Assembly: GCA_963839525.1 (NCBI GenBank)
Contig: CAWIVJ010000004.1
Span: forward strand, 1-64,000
DNA length: 64,000 nucleotides
Source: CAWIVJ01 sp963839525
GTDB taxonomy: Bacteria; Cyanobacteriota; Vampirovibrionia; Gastranaerophilales; Gastranaerophilaceae
Reading direction: 5' to 3'
Shown: in pieces, positions 8,894 through 20,337 of the stretch
Numbering within the stretch: position 1 is the first letter of the stretch
Layout of the letters: each line of letters begins with the position of its first letter
Program-made: the position numbers and the translations under genes
Notes under the pieces: model-generated
What the model was told of the DNA's origin: nothing
Database searches by the model: none
What the model saw: the letters and a program-made list of their open reading frames with translations, nothing else

Positions 8894-9208
8894 TTAAGGT
8901 TTAAAGAAAATTCCTTTATTAACAACCTCATCATAAAATTCTTCGTCTTTTTTTAATTCGTCCATAGTAATAGGGTGCAAATCAATATAAACATCTAAAT
9001 CTGTTTCAATTTTACCCACAATAGGCCAAATAATTTCACGTTTATGTTTATCTTCAGAATCAAAGATTGCCGCAATTTCAATATCTTCATCAGGATGATT
9101 TTTGCCGTCCATAAAAATTCCATATAAATAAAGCCCACGAAAATCATCAAAATTTTCCTTTAAAGCTTTCTTTAAAATATTAATTGCTTCCTCAACATAT
9201 TTTTGCAT
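8894..9208 (-). CDS. Degenerate minimal nucleotidyltransferase-domain protein
   Basis: A 104-residue protein that resembles MNT/KNTase-type nucleotidyltransferase domains (Pol beta superfamily). The region that should hold the G-S-x(10)-D-x-D metal-binding signature reads YGIFMDGKNHPDEDIEIAAI at residues about 29-48. The serine after the glycine is replaced by isoleucine, and the D-x-D is D-I-E. The C-terminal part has a further DLDVYIDLHPIT strand that could supply the third acidic residue. Such proteins often pair with HEPN-domain partners as toxin-antitoxin systems, but no HEPN gene is adjacent. Its catalytic state is therefore doubtful, and it may be a solitary relic or a regulatory homologue. 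It ends two bases from the ftsZ terminator and lies about 95 bases from the end of hisS. Confidence 0.65.
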   Translation of the reverse strand: MQKYVEEAINILKKALKENFDDFRGLYLYGIFMDGKNHPDEDIEIAAIFDSEDKHKREIIWPIVGKIETDLDVYIDLHPITMDELKKDEEFYDEVVNKGIFFKP

Positions 9209-9303
9209 AGGGGAATTATAATACTTTCAACCAAATTTGTCAAACTTTACTCGTCTCTATTAAAAGTATATAATTGAATAAACCATGAAATATTTATTTA
9301 CTT

Positions 9304-9507
9304 TTATTTTAAAATCTCAAAAATTTCATTTCTTTCAATTGTTTTTTGCTCAGATGTATCTAAATTTTTAACTGAAATCGTCCCGTTTTTTAACTCATCT
9401 TCACCCAAAATTACTGCAAAATCAGCAATTTTTGATGCCTTTTCTAATTGTTTAACAAATTTTTTATTTGCCATATCAAAATCAGAACTTATACCGTAAT
9501 TTCTCAA
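9304..9507 (-). CDS. hisS: Histidyl-tRNA synthetase, C-terminal anticodon-binding fragment
   Basis: This open frame holds the end of histidyl-tRNA synthetase: the anticodon-binding domain from RNYGISSDFDM through ILGEDELKNGTISVKNL to the stop. The preceding strand, LKAYVVSNFTIEAIKLTKEL, is readable upstream of the ATG at 9507 in the same frame, so 9507 is not a real start. It is separated from the catalytic part (9566-10501) by one extra base, most simply in the run of six A (T6 on the plus strand) at 9582-9587. Removing that base gives a continuous protein reading NSLLKIVNQNKLKAYVV. The gene should be essential, so I take this as a sequence error. Confidence 0.85.
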   Translation of the reverse strand: MRNYGISSDFDMANKKFVKQLEKASKIADFAVILGEDELKNGTISVKNLDTSEQKTIERNEIFEILK

Positions 9508-9565
9508 TTCTTTCGTTAATTTTATAGCCTCGATTGTAAAGTTAGAAACAACATAAGCTTTTAAT

Positions 9566-10501
9566 TTATTCTGGTTTACTATTTTTTAAAAGTGAATTTA
9601 AACGCTCCATTCCCATTGCCCAGCCAACAGCAGGAGTATCTTCACCGCCAAGATTTTTGACAAGTGAATCATATCTGCCTCCGCCGCAAACAGCATTTTG
9701 TGAACCCAAATTGCTTGAAGTTATTTCAAAAACAGTTCGGTTGTAATAATCAAGTCCTCTTACAAGCAGTTTATTTATATTATAATTTACGTCCAAAGAA
9801 TTAAGATAACTTTTTAATTCTTCAAAATGTTTTTGACAATCTTCGCAAATATAATCAGAAGTTATAACATCTTGAACTTCAGAAATTTTTAAAATTTTTC
9901 TGCATTCTTCAACTTTGCAATCTAAAATTCTAAGCGGATTTTTTTCATATCTAGCCTGACAATCCGGACACATATTTTTTAATTCAGGCTTTAGCGCCGC
10001 GCGAAGCGCGGCGCTAAAGCCTTCACGGCAAACCGGGCATCCGAGCGAATTTAACTCAACCTTTAAATCATTAAGTCCTAAAGATTTTAAATAATTAACC
10101 GCAAGCAAAATACATTCCGCATCAGCAGTAGGCTCTTTTATTCCAAAAATCTCAATACCAACTTGGTGGAATTGTCTTTGACGACCTGCTTGAGGACGCT
10201 CATACCTGAACATCGGTCCTTTATACCACAATTTAACCGGCATTGATAGTCTGTGCATACCATTTTCAATAAAAGCACGAACAACACCCGCTGTATTTTC
10301 AGGACGAAGTGTCAAAGAGCGTTCACTTTTTTCAAAAGTGTACATTTCTTTGTTAACAATATCAGTTGTATCACCAACTCCACGGGCAAAAAGCTCAGTT
10401 GCCTCAAAAATAGGAGTTCTTATTTCTTTAAACCCTGCATTTGAAAAAACTTCCAATGCTTTTTTTTCCAAATTTTGCCACTGCTCAATTTCTGACGGCA
10501 A
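9566..10501 (-). CDS. hisS: Histidyl-tRNA synthetase, catalytic part (frameshifted at both ends)
   Basis: Class II aminoacyl-tRNA synthetase charging tRNA-His. Motif 2 and the histidine-specific regions are clear: TLRPENTAGVVRAF, MFRYERPQAGRQRQFHQVG, LVRGLDYYNRTVFE and GGGRYDSLV, with AVGWAMGMERL as motif 3. The true start is probably the ATG at 10541 (MDIIKAQKG), preceded by GAGAGGAATTTT, a good ribosome binding site. One extra base in the G3/A5 run at 10515-10522 breaks the frame, so this open frame begins at a TTG at 10501. A second extra base near 9582-9587 separates the anticodon-binding domain. Full length would be about 411 residues, normal for the family. The cysteine pairs CPVC and CPDC in the middle are a feature of many bacterial HisRS. 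A perfect GC-rich palindrome covers residues between these cysteine pairs (9986-10022). Confidence 0.93.
   Translation of the reverse strand: MPSEIEQWQNLEKKALEVFSNAGFKEIRTPIFEATELFARGVGDTTDIVNKEMYTFEKSERSLTLRPENTAGVVRAFIENGMHRLSMPVKLWYKGPMFRYERPQAGRQRQFHQVGIEIFGIKEPTADAECILLAVNYLKSLGLNDLKVELNSLGCPVCREGFSAALRAALKPELKNMCPDCQARYEKNPLRILDCKVEECRKILKISEVQDVITSDYICEDCQKHFEELKSYLNSLDVNYNINKLLVRGLDYYNRTVFEITSSNLGSQNAVCGGGRYDSLVKNLGGEDTPAVGWAMGMERLNSLLKNSKPE
9986..10022. repeat. Perfect 17-bp-stem palindrome inside the hisS coding sequence
   Basis: Arms 9986-10002 and 10006-10022 are perfect inverted repeats around a 3-base loop (GAA). The arms hold the GC-rich core TAGCGCCGCGC in an otherwise AT-rich gene and encode, in frame, roughly EGFSAALRAALKP. 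The spacing between flanking cysteine motifs looks normal for HisRS, so the palindrome seems to replace rather than add residues. The core resembles the arms of the terminator at 6127-6169. Confidence 0.9.
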
Positions 10502-10615
10502 AATATCCTTAGTTCCCTTTTTGTGCTTTTATTATATCCATAAAATTCCTCTCGTAAGGCAATTATATTAAAAAGAGGCAAAAAAATCAAATTCAAAGAT
10601 AAATAAATAATTTTA

Positions 10616-10894
10616 TTACTCATCAAAAAAACTAAAATTTTCAGGTAAATTTTCTTGAACTGTTTTTATAAATTGCCAAAAAGGAATACCATTAGCTTCA
10701 ACCATTCTCCACATAGTAGTAAATAAAGGATCTGATAATCCTTTTTCTGTTTTTTGAAGAGACTTACTTGGTAAATCATACTCATACGATAAAGCCAGAA
10801 TGCCCTTTTTTCTGAGCTTATTAAGCTCTTTGCCAGTTGCCTCTAATACTAATTTCTTTTTTAAATTTAATTTTTTATTTTTATTCCTTGACAT
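10616..10894 (-). CDS. XRE-like helix-turn-helix protein
   Basis: A 92-residue basic protein. Its middle resembles a Cro/CI (XRE) helix-turn-helix: GKELNKLRKKG, then a shortened turn, ALSYEYDLPSKSLQKTEKGL and DPLFTTMWRMVEANGIPFWQF. This follows the usual XRE order of recognition helix followed by 'N-P-xx-T-L-xx-L-A-xA-L-G'. The very basic N-terminus (RNKNKKLNLKKK) could add DNA contacts. It is divergent from two short plus-strand genes (10964 and 11049), with about 70 bases between, the classic layout of a small autoregulated module. Its target and partner are unknown. It ends about 75 bases upstream of hisS, on the same strand, so hisS could be partly co-transcribed with it. Confidence 0.7.
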   Translation of the reverse strand: MSRNKNKKLNLKKKLVLEATGKELNKLRKKGILALSYEYDLPSKSLQKTEKGLSDPLFTTMWRMVEANGIPFWQFIKTVQENLPENFSFFDE

Positions 10895-10963
10895 TATTAT
10901 ATTTTATCAATATAATGGAAGCTGGATATAGTCAGCTTACCATAGCCAAAAAGGGAATCCAAA

Positions 10964-11065
10964 ATGAACAAAACGAATGAAAATGATTATCTTATTGAAA
11001 TACTTCAAGATTTTTGTGAAATTGAGAGCTTAAGAAAGAGTTTAAAAGATGCAAATAAAATATAA
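10964..11065 (+). CDS. Small protein of 33 residues overlapping the next gene
   Basis: An ATG at 10964 opens a 33-codon frame (start MNKTNENDYLIEILQDF, end LKDANKI). An AAGGGAATCC sequence five to twelve bases upstream is a possible ribosome binding site. Its end overlaps the start of the next gene (ATG at 11049), which suggests translational coupling. It is acidic and probably helical. I do not recognise it. It is too short to be certain it is expressed. Confidence 0.4.
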   Translation: MNKTNENDYLIEILQDFCEIESLRKSLKDANKI

Positions 11066-11297
11066 AAGCGAGCTGGAAAAAGTATTTGATGAGATTAATG
11101 AAGGGCTGGTTCGGGCTGAATGGTTAGCAGAAGATTTAATTGATTATGCTTATGAATATAAAGGTTCTTATGATATAGGACCGTCAATTGATATTTTGAA
11201 AAATAAAGCAAGACGTTTAAAAGAGAAATTTATTTCGATTGATAAAAATTTGTGTAAAGAAAAATCAAGACAACATGCTTTCGAATATTTTGCTTAG
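11049..11297 (+). CDS. Small helical hypothetical protein
   Basis: An 82-residue protein, probably entirely alpha-helical, with heptad-like spacing in ELEKVFDEINEGLVRAEWLAEDLIDYAYEY and LKNKARRLKEKFISIDKNL. There is no membrane segment or signal. It overlaps the end of the 33-residue frame that begins at 10964 and is divergent from the XRE-like gene at 10616-10894. Position and size would fit an antitoxin, toxin or regulator partner of that protein, but no family is recognised. The ribosome site is weak, which fits coupling to the upstream small frame. It is followed by the rRNA operon's terminator. Confidence 0.55.
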   Translation: MQIKYKSELEKVFDEINEGLVRAEWLAEDLIDYAYEYKGSYDIGPSIDILKNKARRLKEKFISIDKNLCKEKSRQHAFEYFA

Positions 11298-11423
11298 AAA
11301 GCTTGCCAATTTTATCCGTTTCTTTTGTTCATTTTAGGCTCGTTTGTCGGTTGCGGTGCGCATAAAGGCGCACCTACAATTTAACTAAACCTTTCAAATC
11401 ATTACCGATTCAACCTTTCAACA

Positions 11424-11462
11424 AAAAAACCGATTAAAACAAAATGTTTTAATCGGTTTTTT
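11424..11462. terminator. Bidirectional terminator at the end of the rRNA operon
   Basis: An 18-bp perfect stem (11424-11441 with 11445-11462) and a 3-base loop; the arms begin with A6 and end with T6, so it can work in both directions. It lies about 10 bases past the 5S rRNA 3' end on the minus strand and also follows the plus-strand gene ending at 11297. The stretch 11298-11423 between holds nothing I recognise. Confidence 0.9.
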
Positions 11463-11469
11463 AAAATAG

Positions 11470-11588
11470 AACCTGGCAACGAGTTATCTTCCCAGGAGGT
11501 CGCCCTCCAAGTATTTTCACCGCAGTAAGTCTTTACGACCGTGTTCGGGATGGGAACGGGTGGTATCCTTACGCTTGATCACCAGGAA
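11470..11588 (-). rRNA. rrf: 5S ribosomal RNA
   Basis: On the minus strand the sequence begins TCCTGGTGATCAAGCG and contains the conserved loop sequences CCCATCCCGAACACGG and GGGCGACCTCCTGGG. The 5' CCTGGTG pairs with 3' CGTTGCCAGG. It is the last gene of the rRNA operon, about 170 bases after the 23S 3' end. Ends are estimated from the terminal stem to within a few bases. Confidence 0.93.
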
Positions 11589-11759
11589 TACTGTATTTGG
11601 ATTTTCAAATCGTCATCTTCAGGCTTCTGCCGAAGAATCTCTAAAAGAAATATCCAATGGTACAAAGTACCCTGAAAGTTGCACAGAAATTATAAGCAAA
11701 TGGATTAAAAAATCCGTTGCGCATCATCTTAACTCCTCAGGTGAAACCTGAGTCATTAG

Positions 11760-14769
<3,010 letters not shown>

Positions 14770-15197
14770 TAAAATTAACTAACTCTTGCGAGTTAATTAA
14801 TTAAGTTATCATTGATGATTACGCTTATATTATATTTTTTGATAACAGTTTTCTCAATTTGATTGCTCAAATAGATTTAACTTTATATCCTCATAAAAGA
14901 CTCCGTGTGAAATCTCTTATGAATAATATACGCTTATAATTCTATGCAATTTTCAATGTACAATTGCGGAGCGGAGAGTGACAAAAACGGAAACGTTGAG
15001 TTTTCGTTTTTTAACTCGTTCTCGCGCATCAGTGCGAGCACTGAAAGCAGAACAAACTGAAAACATATACTTATTAAAAAATCTCCGCTTACAAGTCAAA
15101 AATGTTTGGATATCAAAAAATCTTGTAAGTTTCATCGATTACGACCTTGGGATGAACGGTTTACTATGCAAATAAATGCTACCGTTAATCTCCCTAG
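14770..15197 (-). other. 16S-23S internal transcribed spacer without tRNA genes
   Basis: This 428-base spacer holds no recognisable tRNA-Ile or tRNA-Ala: no T-loop GGTTCGAATCC-type sequence and no cloverleaf appear on the minus strand. It is AT-rich with some inverted repeats that probably form the processing stems of 16S and 23S precursors. Two out-of-phase open frames of about 60 codons across it have no coding character. Confidence 0.75.
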
Positions 15198-16720
<1,523 letters not shown>

Positions 16721-17226
16721 CAGAAAGTTTATGTCCACGTTGTGCTCAGCTAAGAAACACAACTGCTCGACTTCGACTATGCTAGCATTACTGCTTGCGT
16801 TTTGTCATCTTTCGCTCACATTAAACAAGTTTCAAAACCTTGCATTACTGCAAGCTTTTTTCACTCTCTGTGAACTCGTCCGTTAAATCATTTTTTGTTG
16901 AATCAACAAGTATATTTAATCGTTTTCAGTTATTCTGTTGTCAATGTTCAACTTTTCTTTTTATTGGTCACAAAAATCTTATTTTAATTCTGTCAATACA
17001 GAACAAAAAATCTTTTCATTTCCCAGAAAGTTTTTTGAATCCCCTTCAGATTTTTAATGTTTAAACTCATCTAAAATTGTTCAGCCTAGCAAAGAAAGTT
17101 CCTTGTAGTTACCGAGGGGCCTAGTGTAAGGTTGGCAGATTATCTTTCTCCTGATTTTAGTAGAGCCTCTTCTAATCTTTTAGAGCCAACACCCAAATAC
17201 TAACCGCAAGTCTTGCGGTGTATATA
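16721..17226 (-). other. Long leader of the rRNA operon
   Basis: About 500 bases lie between the putative promoter and the 16S start. No gene is supported. An open frame at 16840-17064 on the plus strand has no ribosome site or coding pattern. The stretch probably includes 16S processing stem and antitermination sequences, though I cannot identify a clear boxA. The remaining 17255-17450 is AT-rich spacer. Confidence 0.6.
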
Positions 17227-17254
17227 ATCATACTACTTTAATTTTTTTTGTCAA
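17227..17254 (-). promoter_or_regulatory. Sigma-70-type promoter of the rRNA operon
   Basis: On the minus strand a perfect -35 TTGACA (17254-17249) is followed after 16 bases by TATGAT (17232-17227). An AT-rich stretch lies upstream, as expected for a strong rRNA promoter. The transcript would start near 17220. Confidence 0.75.
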
Positions 17255-17450
17255 GTACTTTTATAAAGTTTTTTTGTTTTCTTTAAAAAACTTATTATTT
17301 GTTTATTTCAATCCAATGTTCTGCTGTGCAAAGTGCACATTTAATATAATACAATAAAGAAAAAATAAAATCAAATGTTTTTTTTATTAACTATTTACAA
17401 AACTTTATCTCATTTTTAAAGAGTATTTCTTTTCATTATATAATTATATA

Positions 17451-18206
17451 ATGGATAAATCAAATACTGAAATTATATATGGTAAAAACTCAGTTTTAGA
17501 AACACTTATTGCTGGCAAAAGAGAAATTAATAAAATTTTAATTTCAAAAAATATTCATTCTGATACAAAGTTAAATCAAATAAAAGAACTTGCTAAACAA
17601 AAAAATATAATTTTTCAATTTGCAGCAAAAGAGAAGTTTCAACAATGGGAAGATTTTAATCATCAAGGTGTAATTGCACAAGTTTCGCCTATAAAATATA
17701 CTGATTTTGAAGAGTTTTTACAACAAAAGCATGAGCATGCCTGTATTGTAATTCTTGACGGGATTGAAGATTCTCATAATTTAGGCGCAATAATAAGAAC
17801 ATGTGTTTGTGCAGGTGTAAGTGCAATTATAATACCCAGCAGGCGTAATGTTCAAGTAAATTCTGTTGTAGAAAAAACTTCTGCCGGAGCAATTAATCAT
17901 ATTCCTATAATAAAAGTCAATAGCCTCGTTAGCGCAATTCAAAAACTAAAAAATACCTCCTGGTGGGTAATTGCCACAGATGCCTCCGCTAAAGATAATT
18001 ATTATAATATAGATTATAGTGACATGAACTTTGCATTAATTATGGGAGCAGAGCATTCAGGAGTTTCCAAATCTTTAATAAAAGAATCAGATTTTCTTGT
18101 AAAGATTCCTATGTTAAAAGACTTCAATTCTCTTAACGTCTCAAACGCCCTCAGTGCTATAATTTTTGAAACAGTAAGACAGAAAGTGATAAAAGTCAAA
18201 AAGTGA
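17451..18206 (+). CDS. rlmB: 23S rRNA 2'-O-ribose methyltransferase, TrmH/SpoU family (RlmB-like)
   Basis: A SPOUT-fold, knotted RNA 2'-O-methyltransferase using S-adenosylmethionine. Order: a small RNA substrate-binding domain (residues 1-75, starting IIYGKNSVLETLIAG), then the SpoU domain with motif 1 DSHNLGAIIRTC near 106, motif 2 FALIMGAEHSGVSKSL near 195, and motif 3 IPMLKDFNSLNVSNALSAIIFE near the end. The family's best-known member methylates G2251 of 23S rRNA; a tRNA Gm18-type target is possible but the N-terminal domain favours RlmB. Length is normal. A TATAAT at 17439-17444 sits so close to the ATG that the transcript may be leaderless, and no Shine-Dalgarno sequence is present. It lies divergent from the rRNA operon. 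Confidence 0.9.
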   Translation: MDKSNTEIIYGKNSVLETLIAGKREINKILISKNIHSDTKLNQIKELAKQKNIIFQFAAKEKFQQWEDFNHQGVIAQVSPIKYTDFEEFLQQKHEHACIVILDGIEDSHNLGAIIRTCVCAGVSAIIIPSRRNVQVNSVVEKTSAGAINHIPIIKVNSLVSAIQKLKNTSWWVIATDASAKDNYYNIDYSDMNFALIMGAEHSGVSKSLIKESDFLVKIPMLKDFNSLNVSNALSAIIFETVRQKVIKVKK

Positions 18207-18298
18207 TGCGTAAAATATTAAAAACCCTCAATTTTTACACTTCGCTCTTCACTCGAACAGAAATTTATGATATAATATAACTAAATTGGGAGCTAATA

Positions 18299-19291
18299 AT
18301 GGTAAAAGAAAGAGAAACATTAGACCTAGACTCAGGAAATGTTAATAATGAAAATGTGAAATTAGAAAAAATGGAAGAAGAGGAGGATATTCTTGATTCC
18401 GTTGAAGAACCAAAAATTCAAGAAAATTTAACTTCAATAAATACAGATGATTCCGTCAGGATTTACCTTCAGCAAATAGGGAAAATTCCTCTTTTATCTA
18501 CTGAAGAAGAATTAAAAATAGCTAAGAAAATTCAAGAGGAGCATTGCGAAATATCTAAGAAGATTCTTGTTAATGCTAATTTAAGGCTTGTTGTAAGTAT
18601 TGCAAAAAAATACATTGGCCGCGGACTTTCATTTCTTGATTTAATTCAAGAAGGTAACATGGGACTTATGAAAGCGGCTGAAAGATTTGACTATACAAAA
18701 GGCTATAAATTTTCAACATATGCAACCTGGTGGGTACAACAGGCAATTACCAGAGCGATTGCTGACAAAGCAAGAATTATAAGACTTCCTATTCATATGA
18801 TTGAATCTTTAAGCAAAATAAGAAAAACAACTATTGATTTAACAACAGAACTCGGACGCACGCCAACCAAGCAGGAAATTGCTTACAGATTAGGTCTTTC
18901 TGTTAATAAATTAACGGCATTGGTTAAATCTGCACAATCCACAATCAGTATTGAATCTCCTGCAAACCAAAAAGAAGATTCGACTAAAATTGCGGACTAC
19001 ATTGTTGATGAAAGTACAATTACACCTGACAGCAGAGTTTCTCAAGAAAATTTATTTGAAGATATAAGAAAAATGTTAAATCAATTAAGCCCTAAAGAAA
19101 GAGATGTTTTAATTTTAAGATACGGGCTGGATAATAACGGAACTAAAAAAACGCTGGATGAAATCGGCTCTCAATATGGTGTTTCAAGAGAAAGAATCCG
19201 ACAAATTGAAAACAGAGCGATTTCAAAGCTTAAAAAACTTTGTAAAAATACGAATTTAAATAAAGGTCTTAAAAATTACTTCGGCGGCTAA
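18299..19291 (+). CDS. RNA polymerase sigma-70 factor, RpoD/SigA family
   Basis: A 330-residue sigma factor. After an acidic leader of about 55 residues it has region 1.2 (DDSVRIYLQQIGKIPLL), region 2 with the core-binding and -10 recognition segment GYKFSTYATWWVQQAITRAI, region 3 starting RIIRLPIHMIESLSKI, and region 4 with the helix-turn-helix TLDEIGSQYGVSRERIRQIE. All primary-sigma residues for a TATAAT -10 are in place. The short N-terminal part and total length fit either a compact primary sigma or a group 2 sigma of the cyanobacterial type; I cannot decide which from one gene. A GGGAG ribosome site lies eight bases before the ATG, and TATAAT occurs upstream near 18270. A stop-proximal hairpin (AAAGTT..AACTTT) follows at about 19320. 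Confidence 0.95.
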   Translation: MVKERETLDLDSGNVNNENVKLEKMEEEEDILDSVEEPKIQENLTSINTDDSVRIYLQQIGKIPLLSTEEELKIAKKIQEEHCEISKKILVNANLRLVVSIAKKYIGRGLSFLDLIQEGNMGLMKAAERFDYTKGYKFSTYATWWVQQAITRAIADKARIIRLPIHMIESLSKIRKTTIDLTTELGRTPTKQEIAYRLGLSVNKLTALVKSAQSTISIESPANQKEDSTKIADYIVDESTITPDSRVSQENLFEDIRKMLNQLSPKERDVLILRYGLDNNGTKKTLDEIGSQYGVSRERIRQIENRAISKLKKLCKNTNLNKGLKNYFGG

Positions 19292-19424
19292 ATAAACTAT
19301 TAGCAAAGATCTTTGACTACAAAAAGTTGTAAACTTTTTGTAATATTTATTTTGCAAATAGCAATTTTTTTTTTGACAAGGTTTAAGTAAGAAGTGTAAG
19401 TATTAAAAGTAAAACAGGAAACAA

Positions 19425-19811
19425 ATGCAAGTACCTAAAAACTTAAAAAAAATATTTCATAAACTGGGAACATCAAATGAATCAGACTTTACAACTGCAA
19501 CTCTTGCAGGATTTAAGCTGCTTTTTGTTCCTTTAGCAACGATGAATGATAAAAAAGCAACTAAAGAACAAAAAGAATACGCTATAACAAGAGATGTATT
19601 AACAGAAATTATAGCTTTAACCGGATATTTAGGCATAACAAAAGCCGTTAAAACTCTCGCACCTGCGCCTTTATGTAAACAATATTACAAAAATAAACTT
19701 AAATTTATTGAAAAAAATTTAAATGAATCTATATTTCGTCCCGAAGATTTAAAAATGCTTCGAGATATTGGTAAAGAAGATATTGAAGCCTTGAACAGGA
19801 GAAAAAATTGA
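19425..19811 (+). CDS. Unknown membrane protein, N-terminal part (tandem paralogue A, frameshifted)
   Basis: First open piece of a protein I do not recognise. It holds a repeat also present in the next gene: FKLLFVPLATMNDKKATKEQKEYAITRDVLTEIIAL matches, in order, LKAVGRPVFTLLDKNATPEARKYSATKEFIYQVLCL-type sequence of the paralogue at 20338. The hydrophobic segment around residues 55-75 is a likely membrane or hairpin region. The frame breaks at about 19795-19855. Following coding sense needs three single-base insertions, giving GEKIEIQVALD, then EAIKKLQES, then NKPLATPKQKQ, which rejoins the original frame and continues into the piece at 20028. A good spacer (AACAGGAAACAA) precedes the ATG. 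The whole gene would be 19425-20336, about 302 residues. Confidence 0.6.
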   Translation: MQVPKNLKKIFHKLGTSNESDFTTATLAGFKLLFVPLATMNDKKATKEQKEYAITRDVLTEIIALTGYLGITKAVKTLAPAPLCKQYYKNKLKFIEKNLNESIFRPEDLKMLRDIGKEDIEALNRRKN

Positions 19812-20027
19812 AATCCAAGTTGCTTTAGATTGAAGCCATAAAAAAATTACAGGAATCCAAATAAGCCGCTTGCAACTCCTAAGCAAAAACAGTATTGTGA
19901 AACCTTAAAAAATGCTATAAAAAAAATTAATGATGTCTGGCCTAAAAATGAAAGAGAAGCTAAAACAGCTATAGGAAAAGCTTTTCAAGGATTTAAAGAT
20001 TTATTTAGTTCAAAGCTAAAATTATCA

Positions 20028-20336
20028 ATGCCGGATGACTTATATAAAGATATAAGAGTATCTCTTTCACATGCCGTTATTTGTACTCTTGCCTTAACCT
20101 TTATTCCTATACTTTGTAATGTAATCATAACTCCTGTTATGAAAAAATATAAAGATTTAAAAGGAAAAAATAACGAGACGATGACACCTGTTAAAAATTT
20201 GGATCCTTATCCAAGTCATCATTCTTCTGAAGCGTTGAATAATCTTAAAAAACCTGAAAAAATACAAGAAAAGAATGTAAATTTTGGAAATTATTACAAC
20301 ATTGGCACTCTTGGAAATATGAGGGTAGGTAGTTAA
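20028..20336 (+). CDS. Unknown membrane protein, C-terminal part (tandem paralogue A)
   Basis: C-terminal continuation of the protein starting at 19425, in the same frame. Coding sense actually resumes about 150 bases upstream of the ATG at 20028 (PLATPKQKQYCETLKNAIKKIND and onward), so this ATG is probably internal. It carries a strong membrane segment (AVICTLALTFIPILCNVII, residues about 14-32) followed by TPVMKKYKDL, which matches the second hydrophobic segment and HPIMSTIDK of the paralogue at 20338. The tail ends with KNVNFGNYYNIGTLGNMRVGS, containing an N-F-G motif like that in other small proteins of this window. Its stop lies one base before the ATG of the next gene, so the two are surely co-translated. 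Function unknown. Confidence 0.65.
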   Translation: MPDDLYKDIRVSLSHAVICTLALTFIPILCNVIITPVMKKYKDLKGKNNETMTPVKNLDPYPSHHSSEALNNLKKPEKIQEKNVNFGNYYNIGTLGNMRVGS

Positions 20337-20337
20337 T

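Noticed and set aside
8894..9208. MNT/HEPN toxin-antitoxin pair
   Set aside because: No HEPN-type gene is adjacent and the nucleotidyltransferase signature is degenerate.
14770..15197. tRNA-Ile or tRNA-Ala in the rRNA spacer
   Set aside because: No T-arm, anticodon stem or acceptor stem could be found.
16840..17064. 74-codon plus-strand frame in the rRNA leader
   Set aside because: No ribosome site, and the region is expected to be transcribed leader on the opposite strand.
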